Below are positions 25,864-39,308 of a stretch of DNA of 64,000 bases, piece after piece. The stretch spans positions 36,838,200 to 36,902,199 of the forward strand of contig CM050648.1 of assembly GCA_027574665.1 (NCBI GenBank). The letters run 5' to 3'. The stretch comes from Rhynochetos jubatus. Taxonomy: Eukaryota > Chordata > Aves > Eurypygiformes > Rhynochetidae. The number at the start of each line of letters is the position of its first letter. The stretch's first letter is position 1. The notes under the pieces are model-generated. The model did not search any database. It saw nothing but the letters and a program-made list of their open reading frames with translations, and was not told where the DNA came from. Made by a program: the position numbers and the translations under genes.

Positions 25864-28800
25864 CTGGCCAGACACTGGGACATCTGGAAGACTGCACTGT
25901 CTACACGCTGAAGCAGACACTGAGCTGGATACCATCAGCATACCAATGGCATCACAGCTGACAGTACACACTCTTCCTCACTCATTGATTAAATTCATTC
26001 CACTGATGTCTTTGAGAGAGGGTAGAACCCAATTTTTAAATATAATTTTATCTCTCCAGCTGGATCAAGCAGATAAACTAGCAGGTATGTCAAAACCATC
26101 CCACACATCCAATAGATTAGCCAGGTAATAAAGTTTCAATTAAACCACACAGTTTTGCAATATTTCTTTTACTTAAGAGAAGCAAACGCTTTTTAAAGAA
26201 ACCTTTTGTTACTGAAAAACCTCTGTAGTTGGGGGTGTTATATAAATGGCACTTATTCTGTTATATTGTTTTGGGTAACCTAGCAGTTCAGTACACTACC
26301 ACGTTATGTTTGCTCATGGTTTTGGTTTGGATGAGAGAAAATTAGAATTTTTTAGTTTTGCCACAAGTCTTGTGCAAGCATACTGCAATACAAGATAGAG
26401 AGCTAGCTGAAATGGAAAATAATCTAGTGGTACATATAGTACATGTGACTGTTACACTTTCACTGAATATTGCAGGACGAGATTATTCCCTAGATAATGC
26501 ATCAGGCATTGCAGTATGTTAGTTCATGCATGTTTATTCAGCACTACTTTAGCTTCTGGATAAGAATTAAACTCACACATTTCTCCAGAAGATCTCATTT
26601 CAGAACTATAAAACCATCCTGTAAACAAATCAGAGAACGTTACCTGACATTTCTGCTTCTCAAGACATACTACAGTTAACCATGACTCCACTGAACCCAA
26701 TGGAATTGCCATTGACTCCACAGACTGAAAATTTATCTATAATATTACAAGTTTCGCTCTTTGGGGTTTTACCTCCTTAACAGAAGAGCTGTCAAACTCC
26801 CATAGGCATGTTTAACTGTGGTGTTCACAGCAGTGGAGCAGTATGTGAACCACATTCCTTGGTGGCACTGTATGCCATCCGCTGCAGAGTGTAAAACCTG
26901 CAGGCTAAGCATTCAAAGCAATTCTGTCAATTGAGGGGGAGGCAGAGATCCTACAATGGAAAGCCAATTCAACATAAGATAGCAAGTGTTTCACAAAAAT
27001 CAAGGATGAATGAAACAAAACGTTAGGAAGCATAATCATCATACGCTGAAAGGAGGCAGCAGAAAAGAGTCTATCGTATCACAGAAGATAAATTAGTAAT
27101 TCAGTATATTCTCCTTCTCAAATAGGACCACGTGTACTAAATTCCTACAGTTCAGGCAGTTTGACTGACAGATAACCTAAAAATGAAATGAGGTCAAACT
27201 TGCAGTACAAACCACACCAACAGGAGGAACACAGAAAATAAAATAATAAGAATCAACAAGTGTAAACTGAAATCAACTTCAACAAGACACAGCACAGCAG
27301 ATCTATTTCAAGCAAAAAGAAAACACGTAGCATTGCACTGAGAGGAACGTTAGGTCAACACAAAAAGGCCAAGTGATTCATGGTTTTCAGTCTTCAGCAC
27401 TAGCAAAGCTCACCGGCCCCGAAATACTATTAGCTCAGGTGGCGGATGAATGAGGTCAAACTCCTCAGTGCTACCCAGCAGTCACTAAGGGTGCAGTTCT
27501 GCAATCCAGTAGCTTCTTTCCAGGGATGGAGAAAGTCCCACTTCTTTCCATGCACTTAGCCCTTTTTATCGTTCCCGGTGATATCGGTGCTCAATTCTTA
27601 CCTGACCCTGGCGTGAGCTCATTCAGAGGAAAAGGATTATGTTATTGCTGGAATCTTCTGCACCTGGCAGAGTGAGCTGCATTGGCACTGAGGGGTCATG
27701 CAATCATTACAGTCAGTCTAAAGGAACCTACAGGAGCATACAGCTCTGCATGAAGGAACAGAGGAGGAAGTAGGGCCACCTTCTTAAAGAAGAAAGAACT
27801 CTATCACGTTCAGTTATGCTCAGCCCACCTCCCAGAGCCGTACGTTAAGGGCTAAGAGCATTAGGTATTTAAGCAATACTAACAATTCAGAATATGAACA
27901 TGTTTGTACAAGACTAAAGCACCAGAAAAAAAAAATATAGATGTTTATCAAAGTACCAGAAATAAAAGTAAGCAAGACACCATTTTTACACTGAGGGAAG
28001 AATACCCCATCTGCAACTCACCACTGCTTAAAACTTAGTGTAATTTTGCTTCTCTCAAGACACAAGAATCAAAGTTTTGCAAAACTGGTATTATATCAGA
28101 ATATTCAAGTACGTATTCAGAAAAGTGTTCCTAATATAGTAGCAAAATGTGATTCTTAATAGTATTTGTTAGCATATTAAAGACATGATTTTGGATTTTT
28201 CTTAAATAGCATTTGCAAAGTAATCACTGCCTTTCTGTTTTTTTCTTATTTAACTGAGTAATGCCAAACTGACATAATCTGATTGAACTTGTAAATAAGC
28301 GTGAAGATGAGAAGCAGGTTAAGGCCTCTTGCTATCAACACAATGTCTTACCTTCTCATCACCTTTTCTTCACCTGATTTAGAATTCCTGAAATATGGTA
28401 ATCTGCATAAATTAAATGAATTCTGATGTTATGGTATGACTGTATAAAGATGCTTTTAAGAAAATGCAGATTTAGTGGATGAGTCTTGCTCTATCAACAG
28501 TTGAAAGAAAAAAAGGGGCAGCTTGTTTGAAAGGTATCACAAATGAGAGGTCATGATGAGCTCAAAGAAATTTTCAAAACTCTAACTTACTGGTTTCATT
28601 ATCATGGATACAAATATTATTCTGAAACTAATGTACACATTTGCTCATCCATAAAATGACATCGTTGCAATTCAACTGCATTCCTTCAAATGCAACACTC
28701 CTTCAGTTTCCCAGAATACCAGAAACAGTTTGTAACATCTGATAATGCTCCAGCAGACCCCCACAAAAACTTTTTTCAGCTCCCAAATGACATTTTCAAT

Positions 28801-28985
28801 TACCTATGTACACTCAAAGTTCCCTTTCAGATGAGGACCCCAAAACAGTCCTGCATGGAAAGGTCTCCCAGCTGTCAAAAACTCTTTACTATTCCCTATC
28901 ACCTGAGCAGCTTAGTTTGTAAACCTGATCATTACCCTTTCAATAAGCACCCTGAGTAAACACCCATGGCAGCTAACATAACGTC

Positions 28986-29031
28986 CCAATGCACCAGTGA
29001 AAGTGTCTCCAATGCACCAGTGAAAGTCTCC
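28986..29031. repeat. Tandem duplication, 23-bp unit, two copies
   Basis: The unit beginning ccaatgcaccagtgaaagt occurs twice head to tail, with near identity. It looks like a local replication slip. Confidence 0.85.
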
Positions 29032-30490
29032 CATCTGTTTAATGTTCTAAGTATCACCTACTCATGTAACATTTATCTATGTGCAGATTCAATATAATGT
29101 GAAATATTGCCAAGTTTTTGTTCATTTACAAGTTCCAACTCCTTATGCAAATACAAAATGCTTTTTAATACATCAATAGATAATCAATATTCAAAGATGA
29201 AAAAATAACTACTGCTCAGCAGCTAGACCTTAACAATATTTTGTGTCTGATAACTAGACATATGTTTCGAGCCATGTTCACAAAGCAAGTATTATTTTTA
29301 TCAGATCATGATGTGACCATTAATAAAAAAATGCAAAGATAAATTGAGCCTAATTATATGTGACGGACATAACCCAGTTGCTATCAGTTTCCTGAAAAAC
29401 ACCAGTAAAATGAGTTCCTCTCAGAAACACTCCAATATGTCAAAAGATTTTTCTCTTTCTCTAAGGGCATCCAAGTGACCATGAAAAATGTTTGATAATA
29501 TCCCCTGCAAAGATACATTTCCCCATACAGTCAAATGGACAAACAGACCTGCAAACTGTTGTCAGACACCTTGCCATGTCTCCTCAGTCCCAAACATTAG
29601 ACTACTTCTGGATTTAGGTGATAGTGATTGAATAATTAAATCTGTGACATTCAGAGGTATTCTCTCTCCACAGTCACTAATTCACACTTGCCTATGGTCA
29701 TATATACACTAACTAACCGAGAGTCAGAAATAGAAATTAAATAATAAATTAAGTTCCTTTGTATATGTAAAAATGATAACCATTCAGTCAGCTTCTGAAT
29801 GTCCTGAACAAAGTACAGAGTAATTCGTATATCAGGAAAACTATTTGACTTTGATGTGATGGAGTAATCTCTGAGAGATGTGCCAGGTGAGCAAGAGGAA
29901 ACAATTCCACAAATAAGTATTAATTCGGAATGACTGTGTTCTCTATGTGTAGGACAGAGACGAGGACTCTGGTCCACAGTTCAATGACTGAGGAAGGAAA
30001 TATACACTTGGTTAGAGTTACTTTTTAATTTTGCTAACAGGGAAGTACCAGAGTGAATGGCAACTTCTCCGTAAGGCATAAGCAGGACACACACCCTTCT
30101 CTATGGTGTTCTCTGGATGAAACCAGCTGATTTGCCTTCAGATGCTCAGAGATCTACATGCAATGAGAGGGATGTGTCTACACAAAAGCTGTAAAACCTG
30201 CCCATGACAAATATGGCTTATCTTCTCAATCCTGATGCTTTATGTTTTCAGTTGAGTTTAGTTAGGCATAGGATTCCGTACAAGAACAAAATTAGTTATC
30301 CTCCATCTGCATTTCATGTCATCCAAAAAATAATTATTAATAAAGAATAAAAATAAATGCAGATTTTATATAATACAAATGTTACTTATTCCAGCCTACA
30401 GGACAATACTTTAATACACTGAACAATCTTGAAGCTGAAATTTCAAATCAGAAGAGACTTGAAGGAAGACTAAGAAAGGATTACATGCAA

Positions 30491-30550
30491 CATTAGTTTA
30501 GTACTTCAAACATTAGTTTAGTACTTCAAACATTAGTTTAGAAACTTCAA
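30491..30550. repeat. Tandem repeat, 20-bp unit, three copies
   Basis: The unit cattagtttagtacttcaaa is repeated three times. The first two copies are identical and the third has changes in its second half. Confidence 0.9.
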
Positions 30551-32642
30551 ATAGTTTCAAAACCAGGGAAACTTAAAAGTCAATAACATTTAAAAGTTCT
30601 GCAATAATGTAGGAATGTTTTGGAGAAAAAAGAAAGCATCTTTACCTTTGTTGGAAAGGACAAATACATGACTATCACTTTTTTATTATGAACTATGCCT
30701 TTAAGAACAATTTTGTATTCTTATTGTTTCATTTACAACATCTTTTCAAGTTTTTATTCTCATCATATTGAAAAGAAAACAACCTTTTATTACTTCTGGT
30801 TTTAATAAAATAAGGGGAGAAACCTTTCTGAAGTCACAATTGGATTTGTCTCTCTGCATCTGGTTAAAAATCAAAACTGAAAAATCTTATTATTTGCATA
30901 TTTATTTATATTTAATTATTCCCAGGACTGTAAACTTTCTATGAAGAGAATTAAAAACAATGGAATGACTATAATTCTTTTCATTTCTATTTTATCCCTT
31001 CATTATTTGATACTTCAAAGATACACCAGTTCTTTACAGAGAAGAAACTTGGGCTACGCCAATGTTACCCGAAACACAGTAAGCCAATAAATGTAAACTT
31101 TTGGTGTTCAAAACTCCTCCTTCTCTCAGAAAGGCACATTGTAACCTCAACTGCTCAACTCAGGAATGTATAAACTTTATGCATTTAACATCACACACAT
31201 ACATATCCTATTAAAATTTAATTTCTTATTCAGCTGCTCAATATCTCAATATTTTGCTAACCATTTCCATCCTCATTTTTATATATTTTTCCAAAGGTGA
31301 CTCACCATCTCTCTTCCCATAATCAGACTCCCTCCCAAGCAAAACCATGGCTTTATATGTATCAGTGGCCAAACTCATATTTCACTGCAATGAAGACAGG
31401 ATTTAACTCTTTTAAGTGTGCTTCCTGTGCAGCTTATTGTTCCAAGATAGTGATGATTTAAGGTGCAGTTTCACAATGAGTTTAAGCTAAACTAAGTCTG
31501 TTCTGCCACTGAAAGAGTCAGACCTGCCTGTCTCCTGCTTCAAGACTTCCCCCCCTATACACATAGTAGTGCTTGTGTGGCCCACAATGAGCTGGGCCAG
31601 GGAGCTCATCTTTCTCAGGGTTCTCTCTCTCTTGCTGGGTTGATTTTTGGCCCAGGTCAGACTCACTCTTCAATATCTTCTTTGAGGCTTCTTGCTTAGA
31701 CATGGACTGTTTAAAACAGGCAATCCGAAGAGTTGATTTTAAAATACAACTTAGTATTTTTCAATTCAGTCTCTGGTGATATAGAACCAGTTAAATCAAA
31801 CCAGGGTCATGAATGGTTATTGAACTTTAGATGATACCACCAGGAGGATCCTCACAGAAATTAACAATACTATGTCACCTTGAAATATCATTTATTTCCT
31901 TGGAATGTGAAGCTGAAGCCCTGTAGGCTACAATTTGTGAAAATATTGAGTAGATATTAGAAAGGAGTTTTAGGAGTTATTTTAACGCCTCTTGGTTTTG
32001 GATTTAGTTTAGGCAAAAAATATTGTATGCATTCTCTTGAGATTACTGTAGCGGTAGGTAAGTACAGAGAAAACATACAGAAATTGCCAAAACTTTCGCA
32101 GCTTCAAAGCAAATGTTTAGAAGATAAATTTTCTCCAAGAACAGATATTCAGCTTAAACCAACACTCATTCTGACTACAAAAGAAGAAAAATAACCTAAA
32201 AACCAAACACAACACCCCCACCCCCAAATGATAAGTGTAATGGGAAAGGACTCAGAATACAGAATTACATACAACAGCTTCCAGTGTCAACCCGTAGTTA
32301 CTGTAACTCCGTAGGTTTCAAATGATATAATATCAAAGACAGTTCAGATCCTTATATTTAAATCTAGCACCTCTCCTCTTGTCTAATCTTTGTCCATGGG
32401 CACAATGGGGATTTTTAGATTTGGTATTTGAATGTATTCTTACTGTACTTGATGCTCCCTCCCCCTTCCAGTCCTCACTAATTAGGCAAAGGATCTAGCA
32501 GCTACTTATGACAACAGACAGACATCATTCAGCTGAAATGGCCGTCTGGGTCTTTTTAATTTATTTTCCAGCACTGCAGTTATCACAGTGATGTGTCTAA
32601 GCTAGCACTGAACTTGCAAACTCAGGGTACTGTGTGACATAG

Positions 32643-33190
32643 TGTCATGGTTGAGCCCCTGGTGGTAACTAAGCACCACACAGCCACTTGCTTGACCACT
32701 GTCTCCCAGGTGGAATGGAGGAGAGAACTGGAAAAACAATTGTGGGTGGAGATAAAAACAGTTTAATAGCACACAAAAGGGAAAGGAAATAAAATTACTG
32801 ATAAAGGAATATGCAAAAACAAGTGATGCACAATGCAACAACTGCTCACCATCCGGTGATTGATAGCCCATCCCTGATTAGCGACCCCCCCACCGGGACA
32901 ACTTCTCCCAGCTTATATATAGAGTATGATAGCTTATGGCATGAAATATCCCTTTGGTCACTTTGGTTCAGCTGTCCTGGTTTTGTCCCCTCACAGCTTT
33001 TTGTAGAGAAGAAGCTGGGAGAACAGGGGCAGCATGATAAACTGAGAAAGTCCTTGGCTTAATGTAAACATTGCTTAGCATCAACTAAAATATCAGTGTT
33101 GTCAACATTTCTCTCAGCACAAATTCAAAATATAGCCTCAGACTAGCTGTTATGAAGAAAATTAACTCTGTCCCAGCCACAACCAGCACA
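32643..33190 (-). mobile_element. ERVL-like solo LTR (second copy)
   Basis: On the minus strand it begins TGTGCTGGTTGTGGCTGGGA, continues with AGAGTTAATTTTCTTCATAA, and ends with a terminus reading AACCATGACA. A TATA-like stretch (ctctatatataagctg) lies in the middle, and an ATTAAA-type signal lies further 3'. It shares the AGAGTTAATTTTCTTC start and the block that reads rc of gaaatatccctttggtcac with the copies at 4368 and 50676. No adjoining retroviral genes are seen. A clear target-site duplication is not visible because the 3' flank is a CA run. Confidence 0.8.
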
Positions 33191-33818
33191 CACAATAATA
33201 ACCCTGTGAATCATGGCATACTATCTGTCATATTATTTACTGCTTGCAGCATTTTAACTTACACTTATCTGATGATTTTTAGATTCAATGTTGCACTTTA
33301 CACCACATTCAATGACAAGCAGACACACAATAAAAACAACAAACAACAAAATTAAAATTCTGCCTGGTCAGAGAAAGCAACACAAACAAAAAAAAGTAGA
33401 GGTAGTTATTCTGTAAGCAGCAAACCTAATGACTCTTAGGGATTTGTGTTACATCCCAATAATTACTTTGTGTTAATTTCAGTTGTATCCCTCCACATTT
33501 CTTACAGTATCCTCTCCCTAGTAATTCTCCCCATCTTCCTTCTTTTCCTTTCCTTCATTAACTCAAACAGCTTGTCCCAAACTGCTTGAGCAAGTCAGCA
33601 GATGCTTTGTTTGATTCAGAGCCATAATACTGATCAACCTGCAACAGTACCTCTTTAGTTTGTACTGAAGCTTCAGGGGTGGTACTGATGAGATTGTCTT
33701 CTATACAGATACCAATTTTCAGGAAATGGGAAGAAATTTCATATACTAGAATTCTGTTGAAATTTGTCAGTAGATTTAAAAGTTATTAGGACTAGAACTC
33801 AGACAGATGGGCACAGCT

Positions 33819-33929
33819 CACAGAATCACAGAACGGTTTGGGTTGGAAGGGACCTTAAAGCCCATCCAGTTCCAACCCCCCCGCCATGAGCAGGGACACC
33901 CTCCACTAGACCAGGTTGCTCCAAGCCTC
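33819..33929 (-). mobile_element. CR1 3' end, short fragment
   Basis: It reads cacagaatcacagaacggtt, then ggttggaagggaccttaaag, then the ccaggttgctccaagcctc block, which is the complement of the CR1 3' end. Only about 110 bp are kept. It is oriented on the minus strand, as is the host gene. Confidence 0.9.
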
Positions 33930-35957
33930 AAAAATCATTTAAGAGCATAGAAAAATAGCCTCACAGGAAACCAGGGGCTGAAAACTTTGAGGGGGAAAAA
34001 TGGAATACAGGGGACACATTAAGCTCAGAGCTTTGACACTATGTTACTGTGAACATTTCCACCAGTTAAATACACAATGGATAAAACAAGCATTTCCCTT
34101 TTTAACAATTTTCAGTAGTCACAGTTTTATAAGCTTTTCTCTTTCAAATATTAAATCTATGAGGTCTCTGGCAGACTCTCCCTGCTTGATGTTTCTACCA
34201 GCCAAAACCATCTTCTTCCCCTCCTCTCACAGACATTGCTGCACTCCTAGGCAGAAACTGGCTTCCTTAATGCACTGGGTTGAAAACAACAGTGATTCAC
34301 AAGCTGGTTTTTACAAGCAGATCAGATGTCTCTGCCCTGAGGGCTTCCATATCTATTAAAGGTGCAGGGCAAGGCAGATGGGCTGAGGGTAGCAAGAACT
34401 TCAGCCAACAATCTCCTGCTGCAAATCTGCAGTTACGGGCCTGCAAACACCGCAGCACAACCACTCACGTTAATTTAATAACCTGAAAATTGTAGCTGTA
34501 GTTCAGATCATTCTTTCTCATACCTTCTCTGACATTTCTCAACCATAAGATTTAAGTACTATCATGTTGTTAATTTCTAGAAAAATCACTTGTTTCTGGT
34601 CTTGACCAATGGGGATAGTTTTGTGTAATGTTGTAAAGATCATTTTAGTTATCACCTACCTCTCAGTGGAGTACAATAATATATTAAACTATAGCAGTCT
34701 AATAGAGGTATCCCACTGCTACTGGATTGCTAAAATAAAAGATACTAAAAAATATCCCATATTTATTCATTATCATTTTGTCACGTTGGCAACTTCTAAA
34801 CCCTGACAGCAGTTTATTTCTCATCTTGTAAATACTTTCTTGCCTTACCATCAATTCATGAGGGACCTTTGAGAAAGGTTTTTTTCATGAAAGCCCAAGT
34901 ATGTACTAGCACCCTTTAGCCAGTATTTTTCCAACATGTTCAAAGGGTCATAATCACATACACAACTAGGAAAAGACACGTCTAGTCACTGGAACAGTCC
35001 CCTTTTTATTGCTTTCTAAGGAGAAAACTTGACATCACTATGCATGTCTACCTTTAAAAAAGGGGAAAAAAATCCTCCCTGCTAAAATGGTTGGTTACTA
35101 AATATCAAGAGAAAAGAGAGAGCAATGATTAAGTACTTAGTGTTTGAGGCCAATATTAACCTCAGAAGAAATGTTATTGCTCACATCCTAACCATCCATT
35201 TCTTATCAGAAGCTATCAAACATTTATACAGAAACCTCTCTGATGTCGTCTTTCTCAACACTGGAGTTAATAACTGGCTAACTAAAAATTAATCAAACTG
35301 CATGGGTAAGCTCATAGAAAAATTTAAATACCTTCTTTTTTTTTGAGTTTCACCACTTGAAACAAATTTTCTAATAGATTCAATTTTTTAAAATGTTAAT
35401 TTAAAATAGGCATTTAATTTTAAAAAGGGTATTTTCTATTTTTATTACACACGACATTAGTTGATAAATAAGTTCTGGGCTCTTATTTATCTTCAGGTAA
35501 AGCTATTGGTAGAAAGATATTCAGTGGGAGTTAAAGATACTGGGACACTACACACCATCTGACAAACAAACCTGTGATTTTCCATGTCACAAACCTGATG
35601 CTAGTAACATACAAGAAAATGCTTATGTATTTATAATTCTTGACAATTCTTGGAATGCCAGGGTGCAATAGAAGTGTTCTGATGATGCTGATAAAAGTTT
35701 GGGTCAGGGGAGATTAACAAGTAAACAGAACAGAACAGAAATGACTGTTTATACCCAGTGAGAATCTGAACGTGCTTATAAGCTCCTGAACACTGCTATA
35801 TCACAGTCATAATTAATCTTCACATACAGGTGACTTGAAATACTGCATAAATGTGATGTTACACCACTAAGAGTCAAAGTCTAACTGAGAGTTACAAACA
35901 TTCTGAAATGTAATTCCATGGCAAACATACAAGTAAAGAAATGTGCTTTTGCCTTAC

Positions 35958-36100
35958 ATTCACAATTTCATCAGCAGAACCCTTCCTTGTATTAAATGGT
36001 TTTGTAAATCCTGGCAGCTTCTCCTTTGATGCAGTCTCATTACTCCAAGAAAACATTATTTCACAGCCAAGATCCATTTCTTTTGTATTGGGCAGACTGC
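35958..36100 (-). CDS. Candidate exon inside the giant intron (phase 1 to 0)
   Basis: The minus strand shows an acceptor-like sequence (cattgcattgttccttaaag), 143 open nucleotides and an AAT/GTAAGG donor that is close to consensus. The frame gives 47 complete codons. It contains the run EMDLGCEIMFSWSNETASKE and ends near GSADEIVN. It would enter in phase 1, as required after exon B or the 51.6 kb candidate. It leaves in phase 0, so it must be followed by a phase-0 exon. The 25.7 kb candidate can supply that. Composition looks protein-like, but I recognise no domain and cannot test conservation. Confidence 0.33.
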
Positions 36101-39100
36101 CTTTAAGGAACAATGCAATGCCTGGGTGGTACATGTGCTATTTATTCTTTATCTAAATTTCAGCTCGTTTTGTTACCTGAACATGCAAAAGGGACAATAG
36201 CTGAGACCCTATCTTGTAAAAATACGTAAAACCACACACAGAAGTATTTTCTGTACTGTTAGTTACAGAATGTTTCTCTAGAGGTGGAAAAAGCACAAGC
36301 TTTTCAGAACTGAGGAAGTGTTCTGGACAGTTGAAAATGGAGAAAAGAGCGAAGGATGGGCTTGCCTGGAAAGAGGCATGGAGAACAAGAAAAAAATGTA
36401 ATCACATATCTAAAAATTATTTTGTACCTCACCCACAAGAAGTTCAAATGACATGACACATATGCAACAGAACCCCAAGCCGAGTACTTCTGGATTTCTG
36501 ATTAACTGTCCTGCTGTCTTACTTATATACATAATATTCTACTATTTGTGGTTATATGTTTGATAACCCACTTACTAATGGTGGAGAGCACAAAGTTACT
36601 GCTCCTTCAGGTACTCCTGCAGGTAGTAGTTTCGGCACAAATGAAATGTCCTATAAAGGCACTTTACTATTCGCCTGTTAAGCTATACTTACGCCCTTCT
36701 TTGCTCTTGCATTCTTTTCTTGCTCATTTCAACTTAATTTAATATATGGCATGCCCTGACAAAATAATTCACACTACTCTTCATTCTGCACTCTTCTCTC
36801 CAAGGACTTACAGTTGTATTTCAGCAGCAGATTAAGGTAAAAAACTTAATTGTCTATAGCAAACTTTAAGTCAAGCTACTGATGGTTTTCAGTAGTGTTT
36901 TCTATGCAAGCTTGCACCTGTTTATAACGTCTTAGCTTAATACATATAATCTCATTGAAGGGAAGATGGGCAATGCCTTTGCTCTAGAAACACACATTTA
37001 AAATAATCTTTTGAAGAGTATTAGCTTTTTCTTTCCTCTGATCTTCCATGGGGAAGTGATCACTCACACAGAAATATCTATCAGCAGTAGCTTTTACATT
37101 ATAGACTTCAGCCTTTCATACTCATAGGTCTAGAGCTGTTATTAATATTTTGCAAAAAAGATCCCCTAAAAAAAAAAAGTTAATTCAATGCTACGTTTCC
37201 TTTTACAAAACAATTTGTGAAGCAAACTCTTTTATCCCTTACAAGATAAAGCGAAGCATTAAGAGTATTTTTTCATTTAAACCACGAGTTCTCTGAACAC
37301 TACCTTCTCTCAACAGACTAACAGCCAATCATTTAAGATAGGCTTTTGTATAAACAAATCCACCAACAAAAAAAATCCAGAAGCTAAAATAGTCACACCT
37401 TAAACAATTCACCAGAAAAATAGTGGCAAGATTAGAACCATTTATAATTCAATTTTTCCACATGATTCTAACAAAGGACCAGGTGTGCTACAAACGAGAA
37501 GCATGAAGTAAAGTCTGAAAAGAGACAGCAATACATATACAATGAAAAATTTCCTTTGTCAAAGAGATGGAAGCCCTTTATACTCATTAAACATACAACA
37601 CCTCATAAGAAAACAAATAACATAATCAGTTCAGTAAGAGAGATTTGACAGCACCTGTATCACCAACTACTTACATAGTGATCAACATAGACTTAAGTTA
37701 ATCGCAAAAGCTGCATGTCACTACTTTTAATCAAAATTAAAAACCCCCAAATCTACCTGCCCCACTACTCAAATGTGGTATGTCATTTGAACACACCCGT
37801 TGAGCAGAAATTCTTTTACCAAAAAAAAAAAAAAAGGATTTGATTTTGATGAGAGATAATCCAATGGTTAAAATTCTAAACAGCTGAAGTTGGAGATACT
37901 GAACGCATTTTTTAATTTCTATACATTTGCATTTTCTTTCAAAGTGTTTATTTTTCTGGTCTCTACACAGAAACTATTTTTAACCCTTAATCTGTGATAA
38001 ACATTTTGTAGGAATAATATCAATTTCATACCCAGGAAAAGAATAACATAATCACCGTAGCTAAACAGAGATTAATTCAATACATTTTGTGGTAGACGGA
38101 TGAAATAAGTATGACTGTTTTGATGACAACTGTGTTTCACATCTCCTTTGTGCCATCCAAATTAGTTCATTTGTTCTGATACAATTAACTTTAGTTTTGT
38201 GCTACATACTAATAAATGTTCAATTAAGCATGTTACAACAAATACTATTCCAGGATTTTAGTCTGTAGATAATTTTCCAGCAATATCTAAATGTCACAAG
38301 TGGTAAGTCTAGCATTAACTACATAAGCTAATTAAAAACGCTATAAAATTAAATTATGTTCAAGTGCATCAAAACAACAACAAAGTTCATTCAAAATTTA
38401 AACTCATCATCCTTAGATGAATATCACCACTTCTCTTCCCTACGCATTTATTGCCTTCCCTATGCTTAAGGAACTGTTTTGTCATCAGGTTTACAAAATT
38501 TGGATGAATTACGGATGTAAGTGGGCAGCAGCAGTCTTCATGAGCAACAATTGTTGATACGATTCTATCACATTTTGACAAGTGCTGCTCTCCGAGTTCA
38601 CTTGCTGCTACATTAATCAAGATGACATAAACCAGATATTCTCAATTTGTACAAACAGATGAGTCATATGACAGGCTTACAGGATCACTGACCTAGACTT
38701 GGAAAATTTGGCAAAAAGAAACACATTTTGCTGAAATGGATGAATCTGGGCAGTTTCAAAGATAGCCACTATAACACAGACTACAATGGAGGTTTGTAAA
38801 GCATATTTTTTTGCTGCATTTCTTGATTATGCAAAAGAAGATGTTTGCTTCCTCATGTGAAAGTGTTACTTTTTGATTTCAAGGACAAAAAAAAAGTCTG
38901 TTTCTCTTTTTTTTTGCACATTTGTTTTAAATGATATACACTTATCTACAATCACAGGTTTAAAATTCATGTAAAATGCAAAAAGTAGCAAAAAATATTT
39001 TGTCAGAGCTTACAACAGTGACCTACACAACATGAGTTAAAAATTGCTTATCAGTCCTTGCAGTCACACACAGTCTTCAGTGTGAATTTGCATACATCTC

Positions 39101-39287
39101 CTACTAGAATAAAGCACTCATTTTTATAAACTTTGAAAAGAAAAATACCACAGGCTTACAGTATACCCATGTTTTCTGTTATTGGTACATAAAGTGGTTT
39201 TTTCCTGCAACGTTAAGCACTTTGTTTGCCTTTTAAATGGATTAAATCTAATCTCCATTTAGATTAATCAATCCATAAAGAAAAACG

Positions 39288-39308
39288 CCAGCGCCCCCCG
39301 GTGGGCAC
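39288..39308 (-). promoter_or_regulatory. Probable CTCF-binding motif
   Basis: The minus strand reads CCACCGGGGGGCGCTGG in its core. This differs at one position from the common vertebrate CTCF core CCACCAGGGGGCGCT. It stands out as a GC-rich, CpG-containing island of about 20 bp in otherwise AT-rich intron, which is unlikely to persist by chance. Binding itself cannot be seen from sequence. Confidence 0.6.

Noticed and set aside
27605..27625. Excellent donor-like CAG/GTAAGAAT on the minus strand
   Set aside because: All three frames upstream contain stops within a short distance, so no coding exon is supported. A non-coding exon cannot be excluded.
29651..29977. 108-codon minus-strand frame with a good pyrimidine-rich acceptor near 29880
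   Set aside because: The only plausible donor gives phase 2 in and 2 out, which does not fit between exons B and C.
31518..31703. 61-codon Lys/Glu-rich minus-strand frame
   Set aside because: No splice context in phase. It is probably a GC-richer non-coding patch.
38387..38620. 77-codon minus-strand frame with an acceptor-like start in a fitting phase
   Set aside because: No donor in the required phase is convincing, and the peptide is unrecognised.
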